64,000 nucleotides of DNA. Source: Clarireedia homoeocarpa. Its lineage: Eukaryota; Ascomycota; Leotiomycetes; Helotiales; Rutstroemiaceae. Shown here one piece after another: positions 11,261 through 21,521 of this stretch (within the stretch, counting starts at the first letter, position 1; every line of letters starts with the position of its first letter). The notes below the pieces were generated by a model, which saw only the letters and a list, made by a program, of their open reading frames with translations, was not told where the DNA came from and did not search any database. The stretch lies in assembly GCA_001465935.1 (NCBI GenBank), contig LNKV01000061.1, positions 62,001 through 126,000 of the forward strand, given 5' to 3'. The position numbers and the translations under genes are program-made.

Positions 11261-11575
11261 CTAAATCCGCAGTCCCAGCTTGGCCCAGCATTTCCACTTC
11301 CGATCGTCGTCGCATGGAGATGCAAAACTTGCGAGGAGGCATATTTGAATCACCATAGCGTACGTTAGCTGGACGAGAACCAATCTTTCTAGGCCAACGG
11401 AGAGAAAACTGGGCGACGTTGCTGTCATTGACGTGGTGGTGATCTTAAGCATGCCATCTTTCGCAGGGGTGACAAATCGGAATGGAAGATATCTAGTAAC
11501 AGACAAAACATTGGTTTTCAAGTGAGAGACGGATGTTGGCTAGGAATTATATGCGTTTCCATCCTTAGTTTCATA
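11261..11575 (-). pseudogene. Relic of a cytochrome P450 C-terminus
   Basis: On the minus strand this stretch reads RYLPFRFV, then TTTSMTATSPSFLSVGLER. It aligns with YMPFRFV and MTTTSPTFLAFGLGR of the intact P450 at 8154-10066. A further FCISMRRR-like segment matches that protein's C-terminal RISMRRR. The heme Cys and the sequence around it are destroyed, and a TAG stop interrupts the upstream part. Everything 5' of the K-helix is missing. The homology ends near 11575, just before the dispersed repeat at 11586. This is a decayed duplicate fragment of a related P450, in the same orientation and about 1.2 kb upstream of the intact gene. Confidence 0.65.
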
Positions 11576-11585
11576 GTATCGAAGT

Positions 11586-11643
11586 GTGAGAATTCCAAAA
11601 GTGACGCCACTTCTAGAGAAGTGACAATTTAGGCTTATATTTT
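11586..11643 (+). repeat. Short dispersed repeat, copy A
   Basis: The 58-bp sequence starting GTGAGAATTCCAAAAGTGAC is about 85-90% identical to 36283-36338. It contains a near-palindrome CACTTCTAGAGAAGTG and two AAGTGAC words. It may be the end of a larger element, but the flanks of the two copies do not match. It adjoins the truncated end of the P450 relic. Confidence 0.6.
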
Positions 11644-11867
11644 GGTTCCACACGAAGAGTTCTTCGATCATCCAAACAGCGAGCATCTCAACCACACGTT
11701 TTGCCATCGTTCTTACTGTTTCGAATGCTAAATTGAAGCATAAGCATGCACCGAACCCGTCGCTCTTCGATACTGTTTCTTTCTAACCTCCTTCACTTTC
11801 TCATGCATGTCATCCCTGACATGATTTTCCTTTCTCACTCATCCCCACTACCAGGACTCATAATGAC

Positions 11868-12178
11868 TAGGCTGCGGCGGAAACCCAGTGGGTGGATTGC
11901 TGGCCTTGACGGGAACCCAATGGGTGGGTAGAACTCCTAGGGGCCCAACCCATTACCCAGTGGGTTACCAGGAACCTATTAGGCTACCTATACCCACTAA
12001 TCCCCTTAAAAGTTCTAATATTAGGAGTAATATATGGGTTGTTGCCTCTATAGCTAGTACTACTAAGCCCTTTTGGCCATCACTCACCGGGCAATAGGTT
12101 ACCCAGTAGGTTCTTGGCAACTCATGGGTGGGACAAGAAGTTGAAAACCCGGCCCATGGAGTCCCATGCTGCAGCCTA
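11868..12178 (-). mobile_element. hAT-like MITE family, copy 3 (inverted)
   Basis: Termini TAGGCTGCGGC and GCTGCAGCCTA flank 311 bp. Read on the minus strand, the right end carries GGCCGGGTTTTCAACTTCTT as in copy 1, so this copy is inverted relative to the other two. The interior is partly AT-rich. No intact 8-bp duplication is seen at the borders. Confidence 0.65.
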
Positions 12179-13044
12179 AACTTTGTTCGACTTGCTGTAT
12201 GCATATCGTGCTTCTCCTCGGAGAGTCGTGTAGTATTGATGCTGGGGATCGGAACTTAGAAGATCAAGGAACATGTCTGCCGTAGTGATGGTCGTTGCTC
12301 ACTCCTGCTTCGAACTACGAAGTTTCACAAATGCGCCTATCAATCTTCGGCGACATTGTACTGGCCTCGGTGACTTTCAAGCAATCTTCGACAAGATGGT
12401 TGACGGTATTCCCATATACATATAGAGCACAGTAAAAGGATAGGCAGTTACTTCCTACTACGGTCTAATCCACTTCATCGCAGTATTAAAGGCTACTAAC
12501 ATTCGTTTTCAGCACCATAAGCTTTTCATGATTGACCATGCTCTTCTCTCTTCTCCCTCTTCCTCCGTACCGAGAACCAGCACATACATCACATCCATCA
12601 CAAATCCCCAAAAAACCAATACTACACTTTCAGAAAAAAGTTTTTGTAGTAAAAACTGTAAGTCTTCATCTATGTATACGCAGCTGCGACTGGTGTATCA
12701 AAACGCTAAAATCGACAATTTTTATCATAAAGAGCAACAAAAGAAACATCCAATGGTATATGTACGCCGTCCTACGCGTAGGTATGTGTATGTATGTATG
12801 TATGCATAAAAAAATTCCTAGTCCATTCAATAGACAGACTTCTGTCATTCTCCAACCCCCAACAGATCGCGTAGCATCAAACAAAAACAAAACCCAGCCA
12901 GAATCTCAACAATAGGTATCATAATGATCTGTCCTTCCATTCCCCTTCCCATCCCTTCCCTTACCCAACCCAACCCAACCCATAATGTCTCAATTTTCAT
13001 CACCCAGCCCAGCAATCAATGCACAGACTCCGGCAGCACCCAAA
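12179..13044. other. Gene-free stretch
   Basis: Contains a short (TATG)n tract near 12783-12806 and a C/T-rich region with CCCAACC repeats near 12940-12982. It should include the 3' end of the minus-strand coiled-coil gene. No gene supported. Confidence 0.35.
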
Positions 13045-15522
13045 TCAAACAGCAATCGACTCGGTCTCATCGTCCCCCACCTCATCCATATCCTGATCGT
13101 CTTCCTCCAAGAACCCTAATCCGCTATCATATCTCCTCTTCTTTTTCTTCTTCTCTGGACTCCCCGTCGCACCACCAGATTTTCTCCTCGCATACCCAGA
13201 ATCAAAATAAGTACCCCTTTTCACTATTGTCTTCTTTCCCTTTGCTTTCTCCTTTTCCGTTTCTCTTTCCATCATTTTAACCTCAAAACTGTCGCCCGCT
13301 TCCGTCTCACTCGTACAAGGCCCCTCCATCTCACTCGCACTATCCCCCTCCGTCTCACTAGCGCTCTCCCCTTCCTCGCTCTCCACAAACCTTCTCCCCC
13401 TATCCAAAACCCCCACCAACTCCCTCCTCATGCCCGCCACAACTCTCTTGCCCCTATCCTTCTCCCTCCTCACCATCCCCTTCAACACCTCCGCCATTCC
13501 CTCCAACTCTTCATTCTCGTTTCTCAGCGTCGAGTTCTCATCTCTCAGCACTTCCAACGTCTTTTGCGTGTTCCTCAGCACTGAACACGTTCTATCCAGA
13601 TCGTTTCTTAGGCTAACTATCTTTTCGTCTTTGTATAGATTTCCTCCTCGTGTGCGTTCCAATTCACTTTCTTTTTCGCGGAGGATTTTTTGCAGTGAGG
13701 AAGAAGTTTTCAAAGCAATCGTTAGTCGCTTTTCAAGTTCTTGCACCAGCATGTCTTTTCCTTCCATTTGTGCGGCTAGTGTTTCGTGCTGGAGAATTTC
13801 ATGCTGCAGTTGATCGTCGAGGTTGCGGAGTCCGCGATGTAGGTCTTCCTCTACAGACGTGTGCTCTTGTTCAATCCTTTCGATAAGCCTTTCGAGACTT
13901 GAGACCTCCCTTCTGTATCCTTCTAGCGCTGATTGCAACCTCGAGTTCGAAACCTCATTATCTTCAACTTCCTTGCTCATTCTCTGAACTACAGCAATGA
14001 CATCTGAGAGTTCTCTTTGTACATCATGTAGCGCGTCAATACGTGTAGAAAGTTGTTGACGAAGAAGAACTTCTTGTGCGTGGTATTGATCTATCGTTGC
14101 TTCTTGTTTTTGCGTTTTCTCCACCAAGTGCTTTAGCCTACCAATCAGCATTTCCAGCAACTTCTCGTTTTCGAAACCCTCTGTGTTCTCACCAGGTGTG
14201 AGATATTCAAGTTCGAGACGCGCGGTGCGGAATTGTCGAGCGATGGATTTGATCGCTTCTTCAGGAGAGCCAGAAAATCCGAGAGAGATGACTCCATTAG
14301 AGAGGGCGTTGAATGTAGCTTCCTTTTCAAGAACTCGAGATTGTGCAAGCGTGAGGGAAGTAAGAACGGAATCGAGTGCTGCATCAAGGGATTTATCATT
14401 CGAATGGTCGAGTGGAAGATAACTGGAAAGCTTGTGAGAAAGGCGGGATTCATTATCTTTATTGCGTGCCAGCGCAGCTGTAAGGGTTTTGATTTCTGCT
14501 TGTAGCGTGAGAAGCTGTGCTTCAAGATTATTAGGAAGAGTATCTGGGAAAGAATCTTGGGTTGAAGTGGATGTGCTTGAGAGCCTTTTGCCGGCTGACT
14601 GTAAGTCTGCGATAGTGGGAGGTGGTGATGGAAACGAGCTGTTGAGTTGTGTCGGTAGGTCTGTGATCCCGTTTGATTCCGCGAATGCATCATCATAATT
14701 TGTTGTTATTCTGGGCTTTTCGGGAGAGGAGTGAATCGTTATACCGATGTTGAAGTCGTCGTTGTTCGTATCTCCATGATCCTGCAACATATCTATATCT
14801 TCGTCATCATCATCAAAACCGAAGGGATCCTGAGTAGCCACAGTCCAGTCTTGTTGACTATGAGAGCGCTCCTCTTTTTGTGACAGTTCTGCTTTTAAAT
14901 GCTCAATCTCCCTCTCCTTTTCTTGCAGCCTTGCCCACACCTTATCCACCTGGAGGGTTGTCCCGCATTCGAACCCGAACTGGCTCGCAAGTTCTTGCTC
15001 ATCTCTTATATGTTGAATCTCGACATCTTTTTGCTCCAATTCCTTCCTCAAACGATGCACCTCTGATCTTCGTGCCTTTGCTTCATGTCTCTTCTGCCAC
15101 TCGATCTTGTTGACTTCCTCACTTAATCGATTTCTCTTCATACGTCTCTTGACTCGACCATCCAGAACCTGTCGTAGTGGAGCAAACTGGAGTTCGCCAG
15201 ATATCGGTTCATTGGGTTCGGGGCGAGTCAGAAGTCGCACAGGGGCTGATTTCCGTCGTTTGGATTTGGAGGAGCCTAGAGAAGTCTTTCGAATAAAGGG
15301 CGTCAAGCCAGATGGCGATGCTGAAAAGATGGGTCCTGGGTCTGAGACCCTCGCTTTTCTCGGCCGTCCTCGTCTGGGTGTTGTAAGGGTTGATGTTCGT
15401 GGTAGCGGGGACCGAGAATTTGATAGTGGATATAATTCTGCCGGTCCGCAGCTCCTCCGCGTTCTTCGTAAAGCAATAGGTTGATCATTGTCGACGAACA
15501 TTGTGTCTTCCGTTTCCGCCAT
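13045..15522 (-). CDS. Large coiled-coil protein with an AT-hook-like motif, 825 aa
   Basis: One uninterrupted frame. I chose the ATG at 15522 because its context is strong (TAAACATGGCG); an upstream in-frame ATG at 15636 would add 38 residues that look like leader. Residues 51-56 are RGRPRK, an AT-hook core, embedded in a basic Ser/Pro-rich head of about 110 residues. From about residue 130 to 700 the protein is mostly heptad-patterned Glu/Lys/Leu/Gln coiled coil, interrupted by an acidic linker around 240-340. The tail has three similar acidic repeats of the type ESASETEGDSASEMEG, then KKKKKRRYDSG. This suggests a nuclear or spindle/chromatin-associated structural protein. No specific ortholog is recognised. 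Confidence 0.75.
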   Translation of the reverse strand: MAETEDTMFVDNDQPIALRRTRRSCGPAELYPLSNSRSPLPRTSTLTTPRRGRPRKARVSDPGPIFSASPSGLTPFIRKTSLGSSKSKRRKSAPVRLLTRPEPNEPISGELQFAPLRQVLDGRVKRRMKRNRLSEEVNKIEWQKRHEAKARRSEVHRLRKELEQKDVEIQHIRDEQELASQFGFECGTTLQVDKVWARLQEKEREIEHLKAELSQKEERSHSQQDWTVATQDPFGFDDDDEDIDMLQDHGDTNNDDFNIGITIHSSPEKPRITTNYDDAFAESNGITDLPTQLNSSFPSPPPTIADLQSAGKRLSSTSTSTQDSFPDTLPNNLEAQLLTLQAEIKTLTAALARNKDNESRLSHKLSSYLPLDHSNDKSLDAALDSVLTSLTLAQSRVLEKEATFNALSNGVISLGFSGSPEEAIKSIARQFRTARLELEYLTPGENTEGFENEKLLEMLIGRLKHLVEKTQKQEATIDQYHAQEVLLRQQLSTRIDALHDVQRELSDVIAVVQRMSKEVEDNEVSNSRLQSALEGYRREVSSLERLIERIEQEHTSVEEDLHRGLRNLDDQLQHEILQHETLAAQMEGKDMLVQELEKRLTIALKTSSSLQKILREKESELERTRGGNLYKDEKIVSLRNDLDRTCSVLRNTQKTLEVLRDENSTLRNENEELEGMAEVLKGMVRREKDRGKRVVAGMRRELVGVLDRGRRFVESEEGESASETEGDSASEMEGPCTSETEAGDSFEVKMMERETEKEKAKGKKTIVKRGTYFDSGYARRKSGGATGSPEKKKKKRRYDSGLGFLEEDDQDMDEVGDDETESIAV

Positions 15523-16511
15523 GTTTAACTTATTTCTCTCTGATTCGTGCTTATCCAGACCGGTCCACAATAGATTAGAACATATATCGGTTCTACCAAA
15601 CAAAACAAAGCACCAAACTGGCAGTCTTCTTTGCACCAGGTCGTCGATTCATATAAGTAAGATCATAGTATAAAATTTTCCAAGCAAGTTTCTGGACGCG
15701 ACATGGGGTGGTGAAGGCATAGTTAAATGAGATTTCGGTTCTGGCGCGTGCCTTGTCTACGTCTACCATATCAGAGGTCAACATCCCAAAGGCTGTTTAC
15801 ATTCTTCCTATTTGGGGTTGGTGCAGTCAGTTCAACCCCACCACTTTCCAAAATGGTTGGTTGACAGCTCGACAAGTTTTACCTGACGCGAGGAAGAAAA
15901 ATCTGATGAGGTTACGACATGGCTGAGTGCTGAGCGATGAGCGTGCGAGGTGTTGACTCATGAATGGCCAGGTGGAATGAAGCGGATAACGACGCAGAGA
16001 ACTGTTGGCCTTTTCTTTTTTCAGCCCACGATACCCAAGTGAGCCCTTTCACCAATGCGGTTAACATGCCTCCGTTACGAGCAGGGCTGCGCATCTATAT
16101 CAATGGATCCACGATACTATTTTCCGTGAAGGGTTGCACTGTGGTGGGTATAACGGGTAGTACCTGATTATTATCTCTTCTCCAGAGTACAGTATGGGCA
16201 CATGGGGCAGAAGCATTGATGACTCTATCGAATCCCCGGCGTTTGTATTGGACATCATCAGGCACTGCACAGCTATGGACATCGCGGCAGATTATGAGCA
16301 GCAGCCAGGTTTCTCGGGAAGGATCGTGACCGTGTTGTTCGTTTCCTACTCGTTCACTTCCCTGAACCCCTGCGAGACCGTATATGTATGTTGGTACGGT
16401 CGATTCTACGGTCGATTCCGCTGTCAATCTCGCACGTGATAAGGAGAAAGACTATGGGGCAAATCTAAATCTCCTGACCGGAATACAAAGTATTTGAACG
16501 GAAGCAATTGA
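15523..16511. other. Gene-free stretch between divergent genes
   Basis: Promoter-side interval between the coiled-coil gene and the PD-(D/E)XK-like ORF. It may also contain an unrecognised first exon of the latter. Short frames here have no family features. Confidence 0.35.
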
Positions 16512-17705
16512 GCCATAGGAACCAAAGAGAGCGAAACAATAATTGCTCCACATCTCGAGCGGACTTCATCACGTCGTTCTGTTACTACATATGAAACGGA
16601 GACAACCCGATCTCAGCGCTCTTCTAATGCTACATCCACCTATCGTCACAGAAATCTTGCAGCTTTTGAGATACATCTCCATGCTGAACCACCTGGTCAT
16701 ATTCAAGCTGCTATTGATAGCATTCTCAATCAAGAGACTTCGGATGACCGCCGAGCCGAAATTCATGTTATATCCAAAGAATTCAGAAACAGCTGTCTCG
16801 AAAATGTTAGAGCTCACTCAGGAGAGGATGATTTTATTGACCCGCTGCATACTGCGATCAAGGCCTTGGGTATCAAGAATCTCTGTATCCATCAGCAGGC
16901 CGACTGACGAGAAGATCTTAAACCAGTGGCTCCTCGGCGGGACTCACAGTTCAGTTCGAGCTTCATGGCTGCTGTGGAGCAACTAGAGACTGAAGTCACC
17001 GCGAGCACGCACAATTCGCAAGGTTCAAACATAATGCCTCCTCCGATCACTCTCCAAGGGAAGAAAGAGGATCGCTCTTCTATCAAGACTCACCATCCCA
17101 ACATCTCCATGGGTATGAAAGTCACGGCTCTTATATCTGCTCTCTCATCACAGAATCTGAACAATACCAAGGCTAGGCAATTTCTTACATGGCTGCAAGA
17201 TGAGATTGTAGTAAATGCAGATGGGTTAGACGAACCAATGCTGATCCCAATACCTGCTCCACGTGCTCTGGACCTTGCATTTCCGTTTGCTGTTGTTGAG
17301 GGTAAGGCTTACTCAACCGGTAAACAAATATTTGAGGCAGAGAATCAAGCTGCTGTTTCAGGCGCTTGTGCACTCAAGATACAGCTTGATCTGAACGATT
17401 TGGTAAAACCTGAGAGAATCCGTTCTGGTGCTTCTTCGCCATTCATAGATATCAAGCCAGCGCTCTTCTTCTCTGTCTGCACGGAAGGTCCCATTCATGA
17501 GCTTTGGGTTCACTGGACTATTATGGAGAACGGAGTACGTATGTTTCAATCGAAGCTTGAGTATAGTTGCAATGCGTTATTACTAGAGCAAGGGAAGGAT
17601 CTCCCACTTAAGCTCAATGATGTGGGTTTATGGGGTACAGGCTCATTCATGGAATCAGTGGCAGAGCGTCTGGGAATAGTAGCAAAGCTAGCAAGCCAGT
17701 CTTGA
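16512..17705 (+). CDS. PD-(D/E)XK nuclease-like protein, fungal type (5' end unresolved)
   Basis: The reading frame runs from just after a TGA at 16509 to 17705. An in-frame TGA near 16902 can be removed by a 45-bp intron (16870-16914, GTATCA..GAAG, with CTGAC as branch site) that keeps phase and joins KAL to DLKPV. The C-terminal half contains RALDLAFPFAVVEGKAY, which fits the D..(E)xK core of the PD-(D/E)XK fold, followed by a helical AENQAAVSGA segment. This is the layout of a fungus-wide family of PD-(D/E)XK-like proteins of unknown role. No ATG precedes the conserved part in frame, so an upstream exon is missing or the gene is decayed. The frame downstream of the intron is clean. Confidence 0.55.
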
Positions 17706-18743
17706 TCAGAAACGAAAGTATTGGTTTATTGCCATTCTGGCAGTCATAGTACTAAAAAGAAATCCATCACTATCTTACATTACTCCTTCAGTCATAGGAA
17801 TACTTGGTTTCTGAGCAGAGTATGAGCAGTGGCAGTACAAGACTGAGCCAAGGTTGAGCCGAACGTAATTGTGGTGCGTTACATTTACAGTGCCAAGGTC
17901 ACTAACCTAATTAGGTGTATGGACAGAGTAGAGCTAGAGCTAGAGGTTAGAATAAGGTTATATAGAGGGAAAAATGAACCTTCACAATCCAAAGACGTAT
18001 GCTCAACCAGCTCCAGAGACTGGGCTTTAGATGCTTCTTCTTAGTCCAGCAGCCAAAAGTAAGTCGTTTCCTTGTTTTATTCTAATCTCAATATTAAGGA
18101 TCCAAATGCTCCGCCGAGTGCAAGATCTCCAGAGCCGAATCAAACAGTATATCTCGAAAGAGGGGTGCAAGGATGCCTATATCTTCTGATGCGTCAATTA
18201 GCCGGATAAGATCCAGTGACTGAGTGAGTGAGTAGTTCCTTCATGGGCCAAGGCTCGATTATCTTCGTGGCCATTCGGAAAGCTCTAGGAACCTCAATGC
18301 AAAATGATTGATCCGTCATACCATGGCGTCCGGTACGAACCCCATCGGCAACTGAGTCTGGAAACTGTTTGTTCTATAATCCCTACAATTTTGATATCTG
18401 CTCCTTCCTTTCTCAGATTCATATTCTAGGTGTGTCCGTCCTATCAGCGACATGACATTCACAGTTCTGTCGCGCATGAACATTGAACATTCTAGAAAGT
18501 CAGCCATGATCTCCTACAGTGGCTGGCCGGTGATTGGTCAGTTTCGCGTGCTATCACTAATGCACAACAGTGCGACCATTTGCCGCGAGGCTACCATTCA
18601 GCTGTGTCGATATGAGCGCCGATGCAGAAGTAACCTCTTCTACTAGCCTAACAACCACCTTTGAAGTGCATATTAATTCGGTGACCTGAACTTAACGAGG
18701 GCCCTTACCTGCAATTGTTACACATCGCAAATTTGGTCTGGCA
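17706..18743. other. Gene-free stretch
   Basis: No supported coding frame. The last part is expected to hold the promoter of the HET-domain gene at 18744. Confidence 0.35.
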
Positions 18744-19298
18744 ATGCGTTTACTACAGATCGACAATTATGGCGAGCTCAGCTCGTTCAAGGTGTTCTAT
18801 GACGACAAACCTCCATATGCTATACTTTCACACACATGGGGGCCGTATAGCGAAGAGGTCGGCTTCAGAGACCTGATGGAAGGTACAAGCAAGAGCAAGC
18901 CTGGCTATCGCAAAATTGAGTTCTGCGCAGCACAGGCTACACGCGATGGTTTGAAATATGTTTGGGCCGACACATGTTGTATCGACAAATCTAACAGCGT
19001 GGAGGTCGCCGAGGCTATCAATTCTATGTTTCATTGGTATCGCAATGCTGCACAATGCTACGTTTATCTATCAGATGTTTCTACACGTGGTAATAGTGAG
19101 AACTACGTAAACGCCCAGTTGCGAAAGAGCCAATGGTTCACTCGAAGCTGGACAGTTCAAGATCTTCTTGCTCCCACGACAGTGAAGTTCTTTTCTTGCC
19201 AGGGCGAGCTAGTTGGCGACAAGAAATCATTAGAGCAACTACTCCACGAGATCACGGGGATCGCAATTGAAGCTCTTCGGGGCGCTCCCTTGTCTTAA
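18744..19298 (+). CDS. HET-domain protein, N-terminal part, ended by an in-frame TAA
   Basis: Begins MRLLQIDNYGELSSFKVF and continues YAILSHTWG, KIEFCAAQA, YVWADTCCIDKS, AINSMFHWYRNAAQCYVYLS and RSWTVQDLLAP. These are the successive blocks of the heterokaryon-incompatibility (HET, PF06985) domain of the HET-D/E type. The frame stops with TAA at 19296-19298, directly after LS. The very next codons encode FGIAERMSW, a block that normally continues this same domain (LSxFSxAERMSWA). So the frame has been broken by one nonsense codon rather than ending naturally. No GT..AG pair of sensible length removes the stop. HET proteins trigger cell death after fusion of incompatible hyphae. Confidence 0.75.
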   Translation: MRLLQIDNYGELSSFKVFYDDKPPYAILSHTWGPYSEEVGFRDLMEGTSKSKPGYRKIEFCAAQATRDGLKYVWADTCCIDKSNSVEVAEAINSMFHWYRNAAQCYVYLSDVSTRGNSENYVNAQLRKSQWFTRSWTVQDLLAPTTVKFFSCQGELVGDKKSLEQLLHEITGIAIEALRGAPLS

Positions 19299-19316
19299 TT
19301 TGGTATCGCTGAGCGA

Positions 19317-21521
19317 ATGTCATGGGTTGAAAAAAGGGTAGGTAGATGGGAAGAGGACAAAGCTTATTCTCTACTTGGCATATTCGGTGTCTCCATGCCA
19401 CTTATCTACGGCGAGGGTAAACAAAGAGCATTCAGGAGACTGAAAGAGGAAATCGATGGAGTATCGAGAACCCATCAGTTTGACGAGCCAGTGGACGATC
19501 AACCGGCTCACATCAAGTACCTAGGGCTACCAGAGACATCCCACATATCCACACCTTCGGTCGTGCAAGTTGAACAAAAACCTCGCCTTTCTGCTCCCCA
19601 CTCTGGCCTTGCTCGGCCCACAGAAGAGCTCTCAATCAATGAACTGTTGTATTCCCATCCACTTGGACGTTTCGGTTTTCGTATCTTCATTCTTGAGCCC
19701 GGCCTGATAGGAAGCGCTCTCATTGGCCATATTCATGAGTTCAATCTTCTAGATGCCCCAGCATACTATGCGCTGAGCTATGTTTGGGGCCAAGAGCCTG
19801 CAATCCACCCGGTTATCATCAATGATAAGATGAAACTTATACAACCAAACCTTTACCATGCTCTACAAAGGATTAGGCTCCCAACAGGTCAACTCCAAAT
19901 TTGGGTGGACTCTATTCGCATCAATCAGCTCGATGACTCGGAAAGAAATGCGCAGGTCAGGCAAATGGCCACAATCTACAGCAAGGCCAGTAGCGTGTTA
20001 GTTTGGCTAGGCGAGGCAGACTCTTCCAGCAAATTTGCGCTGGAATTCGCTTCACAAATCATTTCAACCGATTTTCTATGGAATGAATCATGGTGGGAAC
20101 AATACGGTTTCATCGCACTAGCCCAGATCTTAGAAAGGCCATGGTTTCGACGTGGCTGGGTTCTCCAGGAAGCGGCTTTCTCAAAAAACTCGGCCATTTG
20201 TTGTGGTGACAGTCAAATCCATATGGACCATTTTGCCATGGCCGTAGATTTGGTCCGAGCTAGACTGAGCACTACTGGACCATTGGCTTTCAGTCGCACA
20301 ACAAATATGTTCTCAACAGCAATTTTGACAAATTTTCACGACTCACCAGCTGTTAGGCTCCTTGATACAATGGAAGGGTCATTTATGAAGTCGGCGGATG
20401 GGGATATTCTTCATCGGAAAATGTCCCTAGAAACACTTGTGGGTTTGGGTACGTTTAGTGAAACCTCCGATCCGCGGGATACGATATATGCCTTGTTGAA
20501 TTTGGCAAATGATATAACGTCCTTATCACGGATAGATCAGTCTGATGCTATAATACCGGATTACGGCAAAAGTGTATTAGATGTTTTTGTGGATTTCATT
20601 TTGCATTGCTGTTCTAATTCAGGGTCATTGGATATGATCTGTCGTCCTTGGACGCCAATTTCTTCCTCAGTAATGCATCCCAGTGGCAAAAACAACCAGA
20701 AATTACCATCTTGGATCATATCCAGAGATAAGCTGCCCTTTGGAGATCCTTCTCGGCGGTTGAATCACCGCTTACATGGAAAACCACTTGTCGGTGGAAG
20801 CCAAAGGCGAATATATAACACGCATTATGGATTGAGCCCTCAAGTTTCTGTCAGAAGAAATGAACATGGCGCGTGTGACGGTTCACTCGACGCCAGGGGT
20901 ATCATTCTTGGGGAGGTCGCTCAGAGATCAACAAGATTGGCAAATGCTATTATAACGAAAGAGTGCTTACAACTTCTTGGAACAGTATCTCGAAAACCCC
21001 ACTCGAACATTATTAGCCCGTCAGATACCATTTGGCGCACTCTTTGCGCAGACCGTGATGGCAAAGGCGAACCTGCACCCGGACTCTTTCGAGTCGCGAT
21101 GCTCCACTTGTTGCAGCTTAGCACTGAAATTCCAGAATCCGGCAATCTGCTTGATCATATGTCTAGTATCGATATTGAAGAACTTATAGACACTGACATC
21201 CCAGACCACGTTAGAACGTTCCTCGCCGTCGTTCGGGACGTTATTTGGAACCGTCGGACTTTTCGTTCTAAGGCGAATAACGCCACAAGTACGCCATTCG
21301 TTGGTCTCATTCCTCAAAACGCAAAGGTCGGCGACCAGATTTGCATATTATATGGGTGCAGCGTGCCAGTTGTCCTTCGGAAGCACTTACGCTTCAATAA
21401 AGAGCCTTGCTGGGAATTGATTGGAGATGCATTTGTGTATGGAATAATGGATGGGGAAGCCATCCGTAATGTATCACCGGAGACGCTTCAATCTACAGAA
21501 ACCGTGTTTGAAATCCGGTAA
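19317..21521 (+). CDS. HET-domain protein, continuation with a second HET domain, 734 aa
   Basis: Same frame as 18744-19298. It opens with the end of the first HET domain (MSWVEKRVGRWEEDKAYSLL, then GIFGVSMPLIYGEG and FRRLKEEI). About 150 residues later a complete second HET domain begins: YYALSYVWGQEPAIHPVIIN, then LQIWVDSIRINQLDDSERNAQVRQMA, IYSKASSVLVWLGEAD and RPWFRRGWVLQEA. This second domain is the HET-6/OR-like subtype, different from the first. The C-terminal 400 residues follow the usual HET-6 pattern, with DPRDTIYALL and a final FVYGIMDGEAI block. If the stop at 19296 were absent the whole product would be 925 aa with two different HET domains in series. Confidence 0.8.
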   Translation: MSWVEKRVGRWEEDKAYSLLGIFGVSMPLIYGEGKQRAFRRLKEEIDGVSRTHQFDEPVDDQPAHIKYLGLPETSHISTPSVVQVEQKPRLSAPHSGLARPTEELSINELLYSHPLGRFGFRIFILEPGLIGSALIGHIHEFNLLDAPAYYALSYVWGQEPAIHPVIINDKMKLIQPNLYHALQRIRLPTGQLQIWVDSIRINQLDDSERNAQVRQMATIYSKASSVLVWLGEADSSSKFALEFASQIISTDFLWNESWWEQYGFIALAQILERPWFRRGWVLQEAAFSKNSAICCGDSQIHMDHFAMAVDLVRARLSTTGPLAFSRTTNMFSTAILTNFHDSPAVRLLDTMEGSFMKSADGDILHRKMSLETLVGLGTFSETSDPRDTIYALLNLANDITSLSRIDQSDAIIPDYGKSVLDVFVDFILHCCSNSGSLDMICRPWTPISSSVMHPSGKNNQKLPSWIISRDKLPFGDPSRRLNHRLHGKPLVGGSQRRIYNTHYGLSPQVSVRRNEHGACDGSLDARGIILGEVAQRSTRLANAIITKECLQLLGTVSRKPHSNIISPSDTIWRTLCADRDGKGEPAPGLFRVAMLHLLQLSTEIPESGNLLDHMSSIDIEELIDTDIPDHVRTFLAVVRDVIWNRRTFRSKANNATSTPFVGLIPQNAKVGDQICILYGCSVPVVLRKHLRFNKEPCWELIGDAFVYGIMDGEAIRNVSPETLQSTETVFEIR

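Noticed and set aside
8154..12178. Secondary-metabolite gene cluster around the P450
   Set aside because: No backbone enzyme (PKS, NRPS, terpene cyclase), transporter or tailoring enzyme lies next to it.
19296..19298. Programmed stop-codon read-through or a hidden intron at the HET stop
   Set aside because: No GT..AG pair of realistic length removes the stop in frame, and the context does not match a known read-through motif that I can confirm. A nonsense mutation is simpler.
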